The notes: generated by a model from the sequence alone, not told the origin. A stretch of 53,285 nucleotides of DNA from JBMOPD01 sp049323615 (GCA_049323615.1 JBMOPD010000044.1:1-53285), one strand, 5' to 3'. Shown: positions 17,689 to 25,552, counted from the first letter of the stretch. Program-made: numbers and translations.

Positions 17689-18627
17689 TCAACCGCCTAT
17701 GGTACATTCAAAGCCGGCCGAGGTGAAAACCTCCCTTAGAGGCTCTACCTCAATGGGATCGAGACTGTCGGTCTCCAACAACGGCCAGTCGATACCCAGC
17801 CACCTGTACTTATCCTGGCACCAGTTATGGAAGGGCAGCAGATCAACACCCCGCACAGGATTGGGAAGCGACTCCAGAAATTTCACCACATTTTCCATGT
17901 AAATTAACGAATCGTTATATTCAGGTATAACCGGAATGCGTATTCTTATCTCCTTTTTGGCCAGGGACAGCTTTTTTAAATTTTCAAGTATTATTTTGTT
18001 GTCTACTCCTGTTTTTTCCATATGTTTATTGCCGTCCAAATGCTTCAAATCATAAAGGAATATATCCACATAATCAATCAGGCCCCTCAGTGTATCCCAG
18101 GAACAGTAACCGCTGGTATCCACACAGGTGTGCAGATCTCTTTCCTTTGCCATTTTCAGCAGATTGGCGGTAATTTCCGGTTGCATGGCGGGCTCACCGC
18201 CGGAAATGGTTAACCCGCCGCCTGAATTGGCATAAAAAGGACTGTCGCTTTCTACTTCCTTCATGATTTGATCCAGGGTCCAAAGCCTGGAATCAGGTAT
18301 TAACGCCTGATATATACAGGCATTTACGCATTCCATGCACCGGTCGCATTTTTCCCGGATAATTTTGTGATACCCTTCGTCCTCCTGGGCCACTTCTACC
18401 GGAACAGGCGGATTAATGGCCCCGCGCGGACAGACATTAAGGCACCTGCCGCACTGAACGCAATGGGATTTCTTCCAGAATATCTTTACATCGGAGTCCT
18501 TGCATTCCGGATTATGGCACCATTCACAGTTTAAAGGACAGCCCTTCAAAAAAACCGTCGTTCTTATGCCCGGACCGTCATTAATCGAAAAACGCTGAAC
18601 GTCTTTAATTAAAACCGCTTTTTCCAT
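17689..18627 (-). CDS. bssD: Glycyl-radical enzyme activase, BssD-like radical SAM protein
   Basis: This 312-residue enzyme should use S-adenosylmethionine to make the glycyl radical on BssA. The radical SAM cluster ligands are Cys30, Cys34 and Cys37 (GCPLNCEWCHNP). Two ferredoxin-type sets follow: Cys56/59/62/66 and Cys94/97/100/104, typical of BssD and of activases of amino- and hydrocarbon-type glycyl-radical enzymes, and absent from PflA. The SAM-binding SGGEP motif lies in GGGLTISGGEPAMQPE. The ATG has GGTGGAATA upstream. Its place between the small-subunit genes and the BssE-like ATPase gene fits a bss operon. Confidence 0.93.
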   Translation of the reverse strand: MEKAVLIKDVQRFSINDGPGIRTTVFLKGCPLNCEWCHNPECKDSDVKIFWKKSHCVQCGRCLNVCPRGAINPPVPVEVAQEDEGYHKIIREKCDRCMECVNACIYQALIPDSRLWTLDQIMKEVESDSPFYANSGGGLTISGGEPAMQPEITANLLKMAKERDLHTCVDTSGYCSWDTLRGLIDYVDIFLYDLKHLDGNKHMEKTGVDNKIILENLKKLSLAKKEIRIRIPVIPEYNDSLIYMENVVKFLESLPNPVRGVDLLPFHNWCQDKYRWLGIDWPLLETDSLDPIEVEPLREVFTSAGFECTIGG

Positions 18628-18705
18628 TTATATTCCACCTTCAAAGATCAGCTAATCCGAAGATATTGAGGGAAATTTGTGATTATTTTATTTTCGCCGA
18701 ATAAC

Positions 18706-19092
18706 TTAAACTCCACGTGCAACTTCCAAAAATCTGTTAATAGCACCCATATAGGCAACCAGTTTGGCCTGACCACCCTTCTTAAGCTTCAACTTTCCGG
18801 AAGCCAAGGCTACCAGAAGCATGGTTTTACCAAATATAACACTTTGCAAATTACCATACTTTCCCTGCAGAATAATATCCACCTCTTTTTCCGGCTTAAT
18901 CCCGTACCAGACCTCATCACATTGGGGAAGATTAATGCCAAAGGATAAATTCTCTGAAACACCGGCACTTAAATCCGGTTCAATTACAAATTGAAATTTA
19001 CTATCAAAGCCCTGGGCCTTTTCCTGAAAATCATCATCTTTTTTTAGTTTTTCATTGAATACTTCTATCCATTCCTTAGAAAATATATTCAT
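18706..19092 (-). CDS. SCP2-like lipid/hydrophobe-binding protein
   Basis: The 128-residue product begins MNIFSKEWIEVFNEKL. The start at 19092 is chosen because AAGGAGGC lies 10 bases upstream; a longer reading adds 13 unlikely residues. The segment from about residue 75 (KPEKEVDIILQGKYGNLQSVIFGK...ASGKLKLKKG) has the pattern of the SCP2 sterol-transfer fold, a hydrophobic-ligand tunnel. Its place between the small-subunit genes and bssD suggests a carrier for a water-insoluble substrate or its adduct, which is inference. The DNA here is more AT-rich than in the neighbouring catabolic genes. Confidence 0.7.
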   Translation of the reverse strand: MNIFSKEWIEVFNEKLKKDDDFQEKAQGFDSKFQFVIEPDLSAGVSENLSFGINLPQCDEVWYGIKPEKEVDIILQGKYGNLQSVIFGKTMLLVALASGKLKLKKGGQAKLVAYMGAINRFLEVARGV

Positions 19093-19134
19093 ATTTGAAA
19101 TTGCCTCCTTAAACAGCAATATTTTTAACATAAT

Positions 19135-19488
19135 TTAATTTCTTGCATATACCCCCAATTTTAATTCCTTTTGCTTCTGCAATAAAAACTTTTTTAATTC
19201 CGGATCATTCCAGCGGCGGTTTATATTGTTAAGCTGAATTATAATTTTCTTGGCCTTTTCTGGCGCCCCTTTATCGTCAGGACTGATTGCCGCCAGCTCT
19301 GCTGCCAGCTCTTTAATTTGATTTATTTCTTTTTCAAGGGCTTCAGTCCGGCTGAACACACACTCATTCCCGCATTTTGGACACTGCCTCAGGTCGCTTT
19401 CGCCACATGCCGGGCAGCCATTTTTACATAAATAAGTAAACTCAAAATATTCAGCCGTATAACCACATTTATAACAGGTAAGTTCCAC
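19135..19488 (-). CDS. BssB-like cysteine-rich small protein with helical tail
   Basis: The product has 117 residues. Its first 45 residues match the pattern of the BssB-like subunit at 20051-20290: CxxCx(Y/F)xAxxxxFxYL, then RQCPKC. It has eight cysteines (5, 8, 21, 25, 28, 36, 39, 43) instead of four, so it could hold a second metal site. A charged helical tail of about 70 residues follows. Translation starts at GTG behind a perfect AAGGAGGTGAT. A generic zinc ribbon is the alternative. I read it as a second beta-type subunit or assembly factor of the glycyl-radical enzyme, because it lies in the same operon and shares the spacing. Confidence 0.7.
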   Translation of the reverse strand: MELTCYKCGYTAEYFEFTYLCKNGCPACGESDLRQCPKCGNECVFSRTEALEKEINQIKELAAELAAISPDDKGAPEKAKKIIIQLNNINRRWNDPELKKFLLQKQKELKLGVYARN

Positions 19489-19581
19489 CGTATCACCTCC
19501 TTTTCCTACTCCTGCTCTACATTGGTATCGCTGCTATTATTTCTTAGTACTTTTTAACTGTTTCCAAGACTATTAAAGTGT

Positions 19582-19611
19582 ATTGCGATGATCCTTGAGG
19601 ATCATCGCAAT
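19582..19611. other. Perfect 13-bp hairpin between two small-subunit genes
   Basis: ATTGCGATGATCC (19582-19594) and GGATCATCGCAAT (19599-19611) are exactly complementary around a four-base loop. The hairpin lies in a 150-base gap between the 121-residue and 117-residue cysteine-rich proteins. The minus-strand transcript has no run of U after it, so a processing or stabilising element that sets different levels of upstream and downstream genes is more likely than a terminator. Confidence 0.75.
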
Positions 19612-19638
19612 AGAATCAATTACCGGCATATGGTTAAA

Positions 19639-20004
19639 TTATTTATTACTTTTTTGGGCCATCTGCCGCGCGGCCCGCTGAAAGGCCGGGTCCACGCACT
19701 CGGAGGTATCGGTGTCAATTAATTCCAACTGATCGAAATACTTGCACTTACCGGCTTCCATATTAAAGACTACCATTAAAGCCGCCTTTCCTTCCAAAAG
19801 ATACTTCCCTTTCTCAATATCTGAACCTTCTCTTAAGACGCCGCAAAAACCGCTCCCGTCGGAAACATAGGCCCTTTCAGAAAAGTTTTTGCATTTGCCG
19901 CAGCAAATTTCCGGTACCTTTTCCCTTTGCTCTACTCCTTTCGGCTTTGACAGGTAACCCATCATTCTTTCCCTCGCGCCGGCCCATTCACTTCTCCGGG
20001 ACAT
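19639..20004 (-). CDS. BssC-like cysteine-rich small protein
   Basis: The product has 121 residues with cysteines 34, 35, 38, 54, 87 and 103. The core (CCGKCKNFSERAY...GFCGVL...GKCKYF) resembles the BssC-type pattern of the 55-residue protein at 22907-23074: CxxCKxF, a middle cysteine after about 15 residues, and a last CxxF. It has N- and C-terminal extensions of about 30 residues that BssC lacks. AAGGGGTG precedes the ATG. It is immediately downstream of bssB in the operon. A third small Fe-S subunit or an alternative gamma subunit is likely; homology by pattern only. Confidence 0.7.
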   Translation of the reverse strand: MSRRSEWAGARERMMGYLSKPKGVEQREKVPEICCGKCKNFSERAYVSDGSGFCGVLREGSDIEKGKYLLEGKAALMVVFNMEAGKCKYFDQLELIDTDTSECVDPAFQRAARQMAQKSNK

Positions 20005-20050
20005 AAATATACACCCCTTTTCATTTTCTCTCTGGAACCGTGCCTCTTAT

Positions 20051-20290
20051 TTACCCGCGGGCGGCAATCACATCGTCGGCCAGTCCCTCGATGCCGGCAG
20101 ACTTGCCCCACAGCGCATCTCCAGGTTTCACAATCTGCACAGCTTCACCTTTGAGCTCATCCACAAAAAGCCAGTTCATGCATTTCGGGCACTGCCTGTA
20201 AGAGCCGGAGGCGTCAATCCTGGCGTTGTACAGGTAGCGGAATTTAGCTTTCGGAGCTTCGAAATTACAGCTGACACATTTCATCTTCAT
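20051..20290 (-). CDS. bssB: Benzylsuccinate synthase-type beta subunit (BssB-like)
   Basis: The product is 79 residues, a normal length for BssB. Cys5, Cys8, Cys34 and Cys37 (CVSC and QCPKC) can bind one 4Fe-4S cluster, as in the beta subunit of the toluene enzyme, where it regulates access to the active site of the alpha subunit. The gene lies 93 bases downstream of bssA, the order found in bssDCAB operons. GGAG precedes the ATG. Two ATGs lie near the start (MKMK); the first is used here. Confidence 0.85.
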   Translation of the reverse strand: MKMKCVSCNFEAPKAKFRYLYNARIDASGSYRQCPKCMNWLFVDELKGEAVQIVKPGDALWGKSAGIEGLADDVIAARG

Positions 20291-20327
20291 CTTTATTTTT
20301 TACTCCTTCCTCAGTTAAGTTTGGTTC

Positions 20328-20366
20328 AGAACCCGGATACCACCTCTACGTAGATACCCGGGTTCT
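20328..20366. other. Hairpin between bssA and bssB
   Basis: AGAACCCGG (20328-20336) pairs with CCGGGTTCT (20358-20366), and the loop contains the palindrome CTACGTAG. It lies in the 92-base spacer after the bssA stop. No U-run follows on the minus strand. A likely role is to protect the bssA end of the message or to set subunit ratios. Confidence 0.6.
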
Positions 20367-20382
20367 TTAGCCGTTTTTCCAA

Positions 20383-22881
20383 TTAACCTATTCCCTGAAT
20401 TGTTCTCTGAATAATGTTGTCCTGAGTCTTCCTGCTGATATCCACGAAGTGGGCGCTGTAACCCGCCACGCGCACAATCAGTTCCTGGTAATTTTCAGGT
20501 TCTTTCTGCGCCGCCCTGAGGGTTTTGTCGTCAACCATGTTAAATTGTACGTGATCCATTCCAAGGTCAGCCCAGGTTTTCATGTAGTTTTTCCACTGCT
20601 GATAACCCTTTTCGCCCTGCAACTGGGCGGGAGACAATCGCTGATTCAACAGAAACGCCCTGCCGTCAGTGATATGGTTAAACTTGCTGCACGATTTCAA
20701 AACTGCGGTGGGTCCTTTCTTGTCCAGGCCGGGACCCGGGGAAATGCCGCCGTCGTAAAGGGCGTCGCCAAGCCTCCTGCCGTTGGGCAGTGCGCCAACC
20801 ATGTTGGCGTAGTGTATGTTCCCGCTCACGTTTTCGGGCAGTACCGGCCAGGGGTTTCCACAAGGGTCTTTTATTTCCCAGGAATGTTTCGCTATATCTT
20901 TCAGGCACTGCACCATGATCTCGTCCACATAGTCGTCGTCGTTGCCCCACTTGGGCGCATTCTTCACGAAGTCAAGGCGCATTTCTTCCTTGCCCTCCCA
21001 GTTGTTGGCCAGGGCGTCAATCAGTTCGGCCATGGTGTATTTCTTCTCATCGAAAACCAGCTTCTTTACCGCCGCCAGGCTGTCCACATTTTCCACCCAG
21101 GTAAACCAGGTAATCCAGGAATTGCCCCGCTCGCCTTCCGGGCTCACGGCATCAATGCCGCTTTCCACACAGCGCTCGTAGGTGGCCGAAAGGAACGGGC
21201 GGCCGAAAAATTCGGGGTCCTTTGCCCGGCCCAGGTTAACCGTGCGCGCCATGATGTCCATCAGCCACCTCATCTGCTTTTTCCAGGCCTCGTAAAGCTC
21301 TTCATAACTGGTAAAGTTCCTGGCGTCGCCCGTCTGCGGCCCCATCTGCATCTTAACCACCGGGTCATATCCGCTAAAGAGGGCGTATTCAATGATCTTG
21401 GCCGTATTTGCTGTGGCCGAGGCCATGCGCATGGGCTGGGTGCCGTGCTTGGTGGTCGGGCAGGGAGACATGCAGGCCTGGTGAACCCAGGTTCTGGCTT
21501 CCTCAATGGGGTGCTTGTGCCAGTGCATTGCGTTGGCAATCAAAACCGGATCATTGCGCATGGACGGGTAGCCCAGGCCCTGGCGGATACACTCAAAGCA
21601 CTCCCGCATGACCTCATCCTTGACCTGCGGGTGCCAGCGGAAGCCGAAGGTGGGATTGGACACCCGCACCAGCCGGGCCGCCTGCAAAAAGGCTATGGTC
21701 AGGTCGTTGCAGGCGTCACTGCCGTCTTTTTTGACGCCTCCCAGGGTCCAGACCCATGTGCCGGTAATACCCTGCAGCCCTTCCCTGGCCCACCTGGGAG
21801 CAAACAGGCCTACCTCATAGGAGCGAATCAAGAATTCCCCGGCCAGATCCAGCGCCTCTTCCCTGGTCAGCCGCTTATCTATATTCACGTCCTTGTCGTA
21901 CCACGGGCCGTGGTAGTAGTCGGGTCGGGCCGGCCAGGCGCCTTCAAAGGCCTCAAATCTTGCTATGACCTGTACGAAATGGTCGTACTGGAAGGACTCC
22001 TGCAGGTTCCGCTGCGGCTTTGCCGGCACACGCTCGCAGGTCTCGGCGATGCGCAGCAGCTCTTCCCTGCGCTTGGGATCGGTTTCAAAATTCTCCGCCA
22101 CTATCCGGGCCAGGCGGGCATAACGCCTGGCATACCTGATGGCAGCCTCAAGAATTAATTTCATTGCCTCCCAGTTCTGGATCTTGTCGTACAGGGGGAG
22201 AATATCAGGCCCGGGAGTGCCGGTGGTCTTTTCTTCAGCATCTGCTATCCTCTGGTCAATTTCGCTGATGATATCTTCGAAACCGCGCTCACCGGTCAGC
22301 CAGTACTCGTAGTTCTTGCCGGAGTAACCATATGCGGACGTGGGCGTGCCCCAGCCGATGGCGCCGCTTAAAAATTTAACGGCGTCTTCCGGGTCGAGCA
22401 ATCTGGCCAGTTTATCCACCGAAGTCTTTCCGCCCCAGTAGTCATTTATCTCTGCAATTATCTTCAGGGACTCTTCCTCCGGCTCGGGAATAGTTCCATG
22501 GCTGTTGTAAACCTCTTCATTGACCATGCTGGCCCCTTCACAAAGCCAGCCCAAAGTGTGGGGGGCGCTTCCGACATAGCCCACCAGCTGAGCGTGATCG
22601 GTAATGAATATGGTTATATTGTCCAGCACATTGGCCAACGCCTTGGCCTTTCTGAGCATCAGCGGGTCGTGTTCATTTTCTTTCCAGGCCTCGGTGAAAT
22701 AAATTGCCCTTTCCAGATCTACCTTTATGCCGGGAGCATATTCGCCCCCGATGGCTCCCTTTTTCCAGACAGCTTTTCTTAAATAGTCCAGCCTTTGGGA
22801 TCTCTTCTTCTCCGCCAGCCACCACCAGGCGCCTTCCTTTTCCAGCCGCTCAACTTCTTCTTTTCTCAATGCCGCAGCCAT
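20383..22881 (-). CDS. bssA: Fumarate-adding glycyl-radical enzyme, benzylsuccinate synthase alpha-like
   Basis: This 832-residue catalytic subunit adds a hydrocarbon (toluene in BssA) across the double bond of fumarate. The glycyl radical site is Gly807 in RVAGYSAHFVDISRKTQDNI. The thiyl cysteine is Cys470 in HQACMSPCPTTKHG, and Arg485 in QPMRMAS sits 15 residues later, the same spacing as Cys493 and Arg508 of the Thauera enzyme; the Cys-to-Gly distance (337) is also within one residue. Long BssA-like blocks occur around GNDDDYVDEIMVQCL and LPENVSGNIHYANMVGALPN. This places it in the fumarate-adding group rather than pyruvate formate-lyase. Toluene, cresol, xylene, 2-methylnaphthalene or ethylbenzene cannot be told apart by motif alone. 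AAGGAGGG precedes the ATG. Confidence 0.95.
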   Translation of the reverse strand: MAAALRKEEVERLEKEGAWWWLAEKKRSQRLDYLRKAVWKKGAIGGEYAPGIKVDLERAIYFTEAWKENEHDPLMLRKAKALANVLDNITIFITDHAQLVGYVGSAPHTLGWLCEGASMVNEEVYNSHGTIPEPEEESLKIIAEINDYWGGKTSVDKLARLLDPEDAVKFLSGAIGWGTPTSAYGYSGKNYEYWLTGERGFEDIISEIDQRIADAEEKTTGTPGPDILPLYDKIQNWEAMKLILEAAIRYARRYARLARIVAENFETDPKRREELLRIAETCERVPAKPQRNLQESFQYDHFVQVIARFEAFEGAWPARPDYYHGPWYDKDVNIDKRLTREEALDLAGEFLIRSYEVGLFAPRWAREGLQGITGTWVWTLGGVKKDGSDACNDLTIAFLQAARLVRVSNPTFGFRWHPQVKDEVMRECFECIRQGLGYPSMRNDPVLIANAMHWHKHPIEEARTWVHQACMSPCPTTKHGTQPMRMASATANTAKIIEYALFSGYDPVVKMQMGPQTGDARNFTSYEELYEAWKKQMRWLMDIMARTVNLGRAKDPEFFGRPFLSATYERCVESGIDAVSPEGERGNSWITWFTWVENVDSLAAVKKLVFDEKKYTMAELIDALANNWEGKEEMRLDFVKNAPKWGNDDDYVDEIMVQCLKDIAKHSWEIKDPCGNPWPVLPENVSGNIHYANMVGALPNGRRLGDALYDGGISPGPGLDKKGPTAVLKSCSKFNHITDGRAFLLNQRLSPAQLQGEKGYQQWKNYMKTWADLGMDHVQFNMVDDKTLRAAQKEPENYQELIVRVAGYSAHFVDISRKTQDNIIQRTIQGIG

Positions 22882-22906
22882 TGATCAACCCTCCTTAATT
22901 AATATA

Positions 22907-23074
22907 CTAACTGCCTTTAACCTGGAAATTGGGGCATTTCGAAGCATCCTCACCGGCATCCTTCGGCTTCGCCTTCCAATAGCCCTGCCTTTGATCCACC
23001 ACCCTGTTGACACAGTCCCCTCTGGTCTGGTCGTCCTCAAAGGGAAAAAACCACTTGCACTTTTCGCACGTCAT
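22907..23074 (-). CDS. bssC: Benzylsuccinate synthase-type gamma subunit (BssC-like), 55 residues
   Basis: This short gene is a clear reading frame from an ATG behind AAGGAGG to a TAG, ending 25 bases before the bssA start. The product begins MTCEKCKWFFPFEDDQ and carries Cys3, Cys6, Cys21 and Cys47, the four-cysteine HiPIP-like layout of BssC, which stabilises the alpha subunit in the toluene enzyme. The FFPF and GDCV elements are also typical. The order gamma-alpha-beta matches known bss operons. Confidence 0.9.
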   Translation of the reverse strand: MTCEKCKWFFPFEDDQTRGDCVNRVVDQRQGYWKAKPKDAGEDASKCPNFQVKGS

Positions 23075-23151
23075 TGTCTTGCCTCCTTATTTAGAATTAT
23101 TTAGACCGGGCTGCAAAAAATTGCCAAGCGAAGTAACACCCCCTTGTTTCC

Positions 23152-23706
23152 TTACTTACTGGCGTAAATCCTGGTGCTTTCCTCATATAGATCCCCGCCC
23201 AAGACGTCGTTAACCACAATTACAGGCATATCCTCCACCACTAGTTCGCAAACGGCTTCCTCGCCCAATTCGGGATAGGCGACTACCCTGTATGATTTGA
23301 CGGATCTGGCGATCAGCGCCGATGCTCCGCCTACGGCGGCAAAATACACCGCTTTATATCTCTTCATGGCTTTAATTACTTCAGGAGAACGCATACCTTT
23401 TCCGATCATGCCCTTTAATCCCCGGGCGATAAGCTGCGGGGTATATGGATCAAAGCGCTCGCTGTTGGAGGGGCCGGCCGAACCGCATAAATATCCCGGT
23501 TTTGCCGGTGAAAAAGTCGCGTAAAATAAAACCTGGTTGGCTATGGGAAACGGCAATTCACAGCCCTGGCTCAACGCTTCCACCATTCGCCTGTGTGACT
23601 TTTCCTCCGCTGTGTATATAACTCCGTTCAAGAGCACCCGCTGCCCTATCCTCAAGTTTTCCACTGTCGATCCGGTTAAAGGCGTTGTCAACCTGATTTG
23701 CGACAT
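23152..23706 (-). CDS. fumB: Class I fumarate hydratase, beta (C-terminal) subunit
   Basis: The product has 184 residues and is the swivelling half of two-subunit fumarase. Typical segments are GQRVLLNGVIYTAEEKSHRRM, PFPIANQVLFYATFSPAKPG, CGSAGPSNSERFDPYTPQL, and GMIGKGMRSPEV. It is the first gene after the sigma-54 promoter at 23858-23873 and so is produced together with the fumarate-adding enzyme. The alpha subunit gene lies in the neighbouring bbs operon at 2614-3456; both operons must be on for active fumarase. Confidence 0.92.
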   Translation of the reverse strand: MSQIRLTTPLTGSTVENLRIGQRVLLNGVIYTAEEKSHRRMVEALSQGCELPFPIANQVLFYATFSPAKPGYLCGSAGPSNSERFDPYTPQLIARGLKGMIGKGMRSPEVIKAMKRYKAVYFAAVGGASALIARSVKSYRVVAYPELGEEAVCELVVEDMPVIVVNDVLGGDLYEESTRIYASK

Positions 23707-23769
23707 TTCACGTTACCCCCTGCCGTGAATCCCATGATTAAAAATCTGCGCCGGTGATGGGTGAAAGTG

Positions 23770-23781
23770 GCATGATCATGC
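23770..23781. promoter_or_regulatory. Palindrome in the leader of the fumB-bss operon
   Basis: GCATGATCATGC is a perfect 12-base palindrome between the sigma-54 promoter and the fumB start. It could be an operator or a small leader hairpin. No partner copy was noticed at the other promoters. The rest of the 350-base gap 23707-24057 is AT-rich and shows no gene. Confidence 0.35.
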
Positions 23782-23857
23782 TATTATGTTCGTTTTGAAT
23801 ATAATATATTTTATAGTAATTTTAGAATTTTCTATATTTACTCATAACCTTTATACA

Positions 23858-23873
23858 TGCAATACCCGTGCCT
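23858..23873 (-). promoter_or_regulatory. Sigma-54 (-24/-12) promoter of the fumB-bss operon
   Basis: The minus strand reads AGGCACGGGTATTGCA, matching the consensus TGGCACG-N4-TTGCA at all but the first base, with GG and GC ten bases apart. Transcription would begin near 23847, giving a leader of about 140 bases before fumB. It is the best match of the three sigma-54 promoters in the window. Confidence 0.88.
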
Positions 23874-24069
23874 GTCAAACTACAATTCTTTCCTTTTGAA
23901 AAAACATCCGGCGAATAAACTATACGTACACTTTAAAGGCATTATCCTGCGGTAAAAGATTTTGACCTTTGCCCACCGGCCGCCTGGCCATCCTGAATGG
24001 CCATTCTTACCGGCTCATATTCGTTTCAAATGCGTTTCATAATTAATACACTGCTTCATGCCCGGAACA

Positions 24070-24300
24070 CTCTTTCACTCATCTAACTCCTGTAACCAAT
24101 CATGTCCGGCAGCCATGTGGCCAGCTGCGGGAAAAAACAGCAGAACAAGAAAAATCGCCATGATAATGATAAAGGGTACCACTCGCCAGATCATCGCTTC
24201 CATCGTGGCACTGCGTTCGATCCCGCCAATTACAACCGACAGGAAGGTAATCAGGGCCATTTCCATGTTGACCACTACCAAGATGCAGAATTAGATGCCG
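24070..24300 (-). pseudogene. Remnant of a second TRAP transporter DctM gene (3' end only)
   Basis: The minus strand encodes VVVNMEMALIT, then after a deletion IGGIERSATMEAM, and a final VVPFIIIMAIFLVLL segment. This matches the last 70 residues of the DctQM fusion at 25553-27466 but is clearly diverged in DNA. The stretch around PPVGLNLFV has been lost. No start or upstream part remains. It is therefore the decayed end of a different, paralogous TRAP permease, separated from the intact one by the racemase-like gene. Confidence 0.8.
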
Positions 24301-24323
24301 ACGCTCAATGCCCGTTGCGGCAC

Positions 24324-24358
24324 GCCTGAGGAACGCCGCCCGGCGGTGTTCCTCAGGC
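24324..24358 (-). terminator. Strong hairpin at the end of the module B operon
   Basis: GCCTGAGGAAC (24324-24334) and GTTCCTCAGGC (24348-24358) pair perfectly around a GC-rich inner loop. The stem includes the stop codon of the racemase-like gene. There is no U-run on the minus strand, so termination may be factor-assisted; the hairpin could also protect the long mRNA. Confidence 0.6.
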
Positions 24359-25543
24359 GACTACCCCATTTGCCTGCATGATACTAATTTGCTCCCGGCT
24401 GTATCCCAACGACATCAACACCTCAACGGTGTGCTGCCCAAGGGCGGGCGGCAACCGGTCTTCACCCGTTTCCGCCCCCGGAAACTTGATCGGTAAGGCG
24501 ACTGTCTTTACCGCCTTTCCTCCCGGCAAGGTCAGATCGGTAATCATCCGGCGCTGTAAAACATGGGGATGTTCCGCCACCTCGTTCAATTCCAGGACCG
24601 GTTCCACGCAGGCGTCGGTCCGGCTGAACATTTCGACGATCTCATCCCTGGTCTTGGTGCTGAAAAATTGCTGAACCTCCGCAAAATCTTTTTTGCTCCC
24701 GCTGAACTGCCGCTTTAATAAATCGTTTCTCCCGCTTATACGGCAAAACTCCTTCCAGAACTTCGGCTCAAGGGCGCCCAGTGAAACAAATTTGCCATCC
24801 CTGGTTTCATAGACGTTATAGCATGCCTGGCCGCCGTTTAACTGCATTTCACCCCGTCCGGCCTTTTCCCCGGTGTTAAGGTAATGGGTGAGATACGTGG
24901 TTATCCACGAAACCGCACCGTCCAGCATCGCCACATCGATGTACTGTCCTTTCCCGGTGCGCTGCCTGTTTACAACGGCGGCGAGAATACCGACCGCTGC
25001 CATCAGTCCCCCCCCGCCGATATCCGCCACCTGAACGCCCGGCATGACGGGGGCGCCGTCCCGGCTGCCGGTCAGCCCCAGCACTCCGGCGATGGAAATG
25101 TAATTAATATCGTGACCGGCCCGCAGGCGGTACGGCCCGCTCTGGCCATAACCGGTAACGGAGCAGTAAATCAAACCGGGGTTTAGTTTGCTCAACCTGT
25201 CGTAACCAAGGTTGAGTTTCTCCATCACACCGGGACGAAAACCTTCGATCAGGACGTCATAAGACTCAACCAGCCGGCAAAAGACCGTTTGCCCCTCGCT
25301 TTCTTTCAGGTTCAGCCGCATACTTTTCTTGTTCCGGTTCAACGCGTGGAAATAAACGCTGTCCCCGCCGTCTGCCGGCGGGCCCATGCTCCTGATATAA
25401 TCCCCCATCTGGAGATCCTCTATTTTTAACACCTCCGCACCCATGTCCGCAAGCATCTGGGTACAGTATCCCCCCGGTAAAAGCCTGGTTAAGTCTAAAA
25501 TCTTTACCCCATCCAAAAGTTTAATCAAAGTCATACCCTCCAT
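24353..25543 (-). CDS. Alpha-methylacyl-CoA racemase-like protein (CaiB/BaiF family III)
   Basis: This protein of about 396 residues belongs to the CoA-transferase family III / racemase superfamily. Three residues argue for racemase: His144 in AGHDINY, Asp174 in QVADIGGGG (30 residues on), and Glu258 in GALEPKF (84 further), the layout of His126/Asp156/Glu241 of alpha-methylacyl-CoA racemase. Asp145, next to His144, could still serve as a transferase aspartate. Racemases of this type are proposed to epimerise methyl-branched acyl-CoAs in anaerobic alkane degradation. A TTG codon at 25528 has the better-spaced GGAGGG and may be the true start. It is the last gene of the operon. The toluene CoA-transferase BbsEF needs two such subunits; only one is here. 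Confidence 0.8.
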   Translation of the reverse strand: MEGMTLIKLLDGVKILDLTRLLPGGYCTQMLADMGAEVLKIEDLQMGDYIRSMGPPADGGDSVYFHALNRNKKSMRLNLKESEGQTVFCRLVESYDVLIEGFRPGVMEKLNLGYDRLSKLNPGLIYCSVTGYGQSGPYRLRAGHDINYISIAGVLGLTGSRDGAPVMPGVQVADIGGGGLMAAVGILAAVVNRQRTGKGQYIDVAMLDGAVSWITTYLTHYLNTGEKAGRGEMQLNGGQACYNVYETRDGKFVSLGALEPKFWKEFCRISGRNDLLKRQFSGSKKDFAEVQQFFSTKTRDEIVEMFSRTDACVEPVLELNEVAEHPHVLQRRMITDLTLPGGKAVKTVALPIKFPGAETGEDRLPPALGQHTVEVLMSLGYSREQISIMQANGVVA

Positions 25544-25552
25544 TCACTCAAT

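Noticed and set aside
20449..22158. Long plus-strand open frame opposite bssA
   Set aside because: It is the antisense shadow of a strongly conserved gene; its length comes from the GC-rich codon use of bssA.
20383..22881. Pyruvate formate-lyase or glycerol/choline-type glycyl-radical enzyme
   Set aside because: The QACMSPCP and RVAGYSAHFVDISRKTQ motifs, the small Fe-S subunits and the BssD-type activase with two ferredoxin cluster sets place it in the fumarate-adding group.
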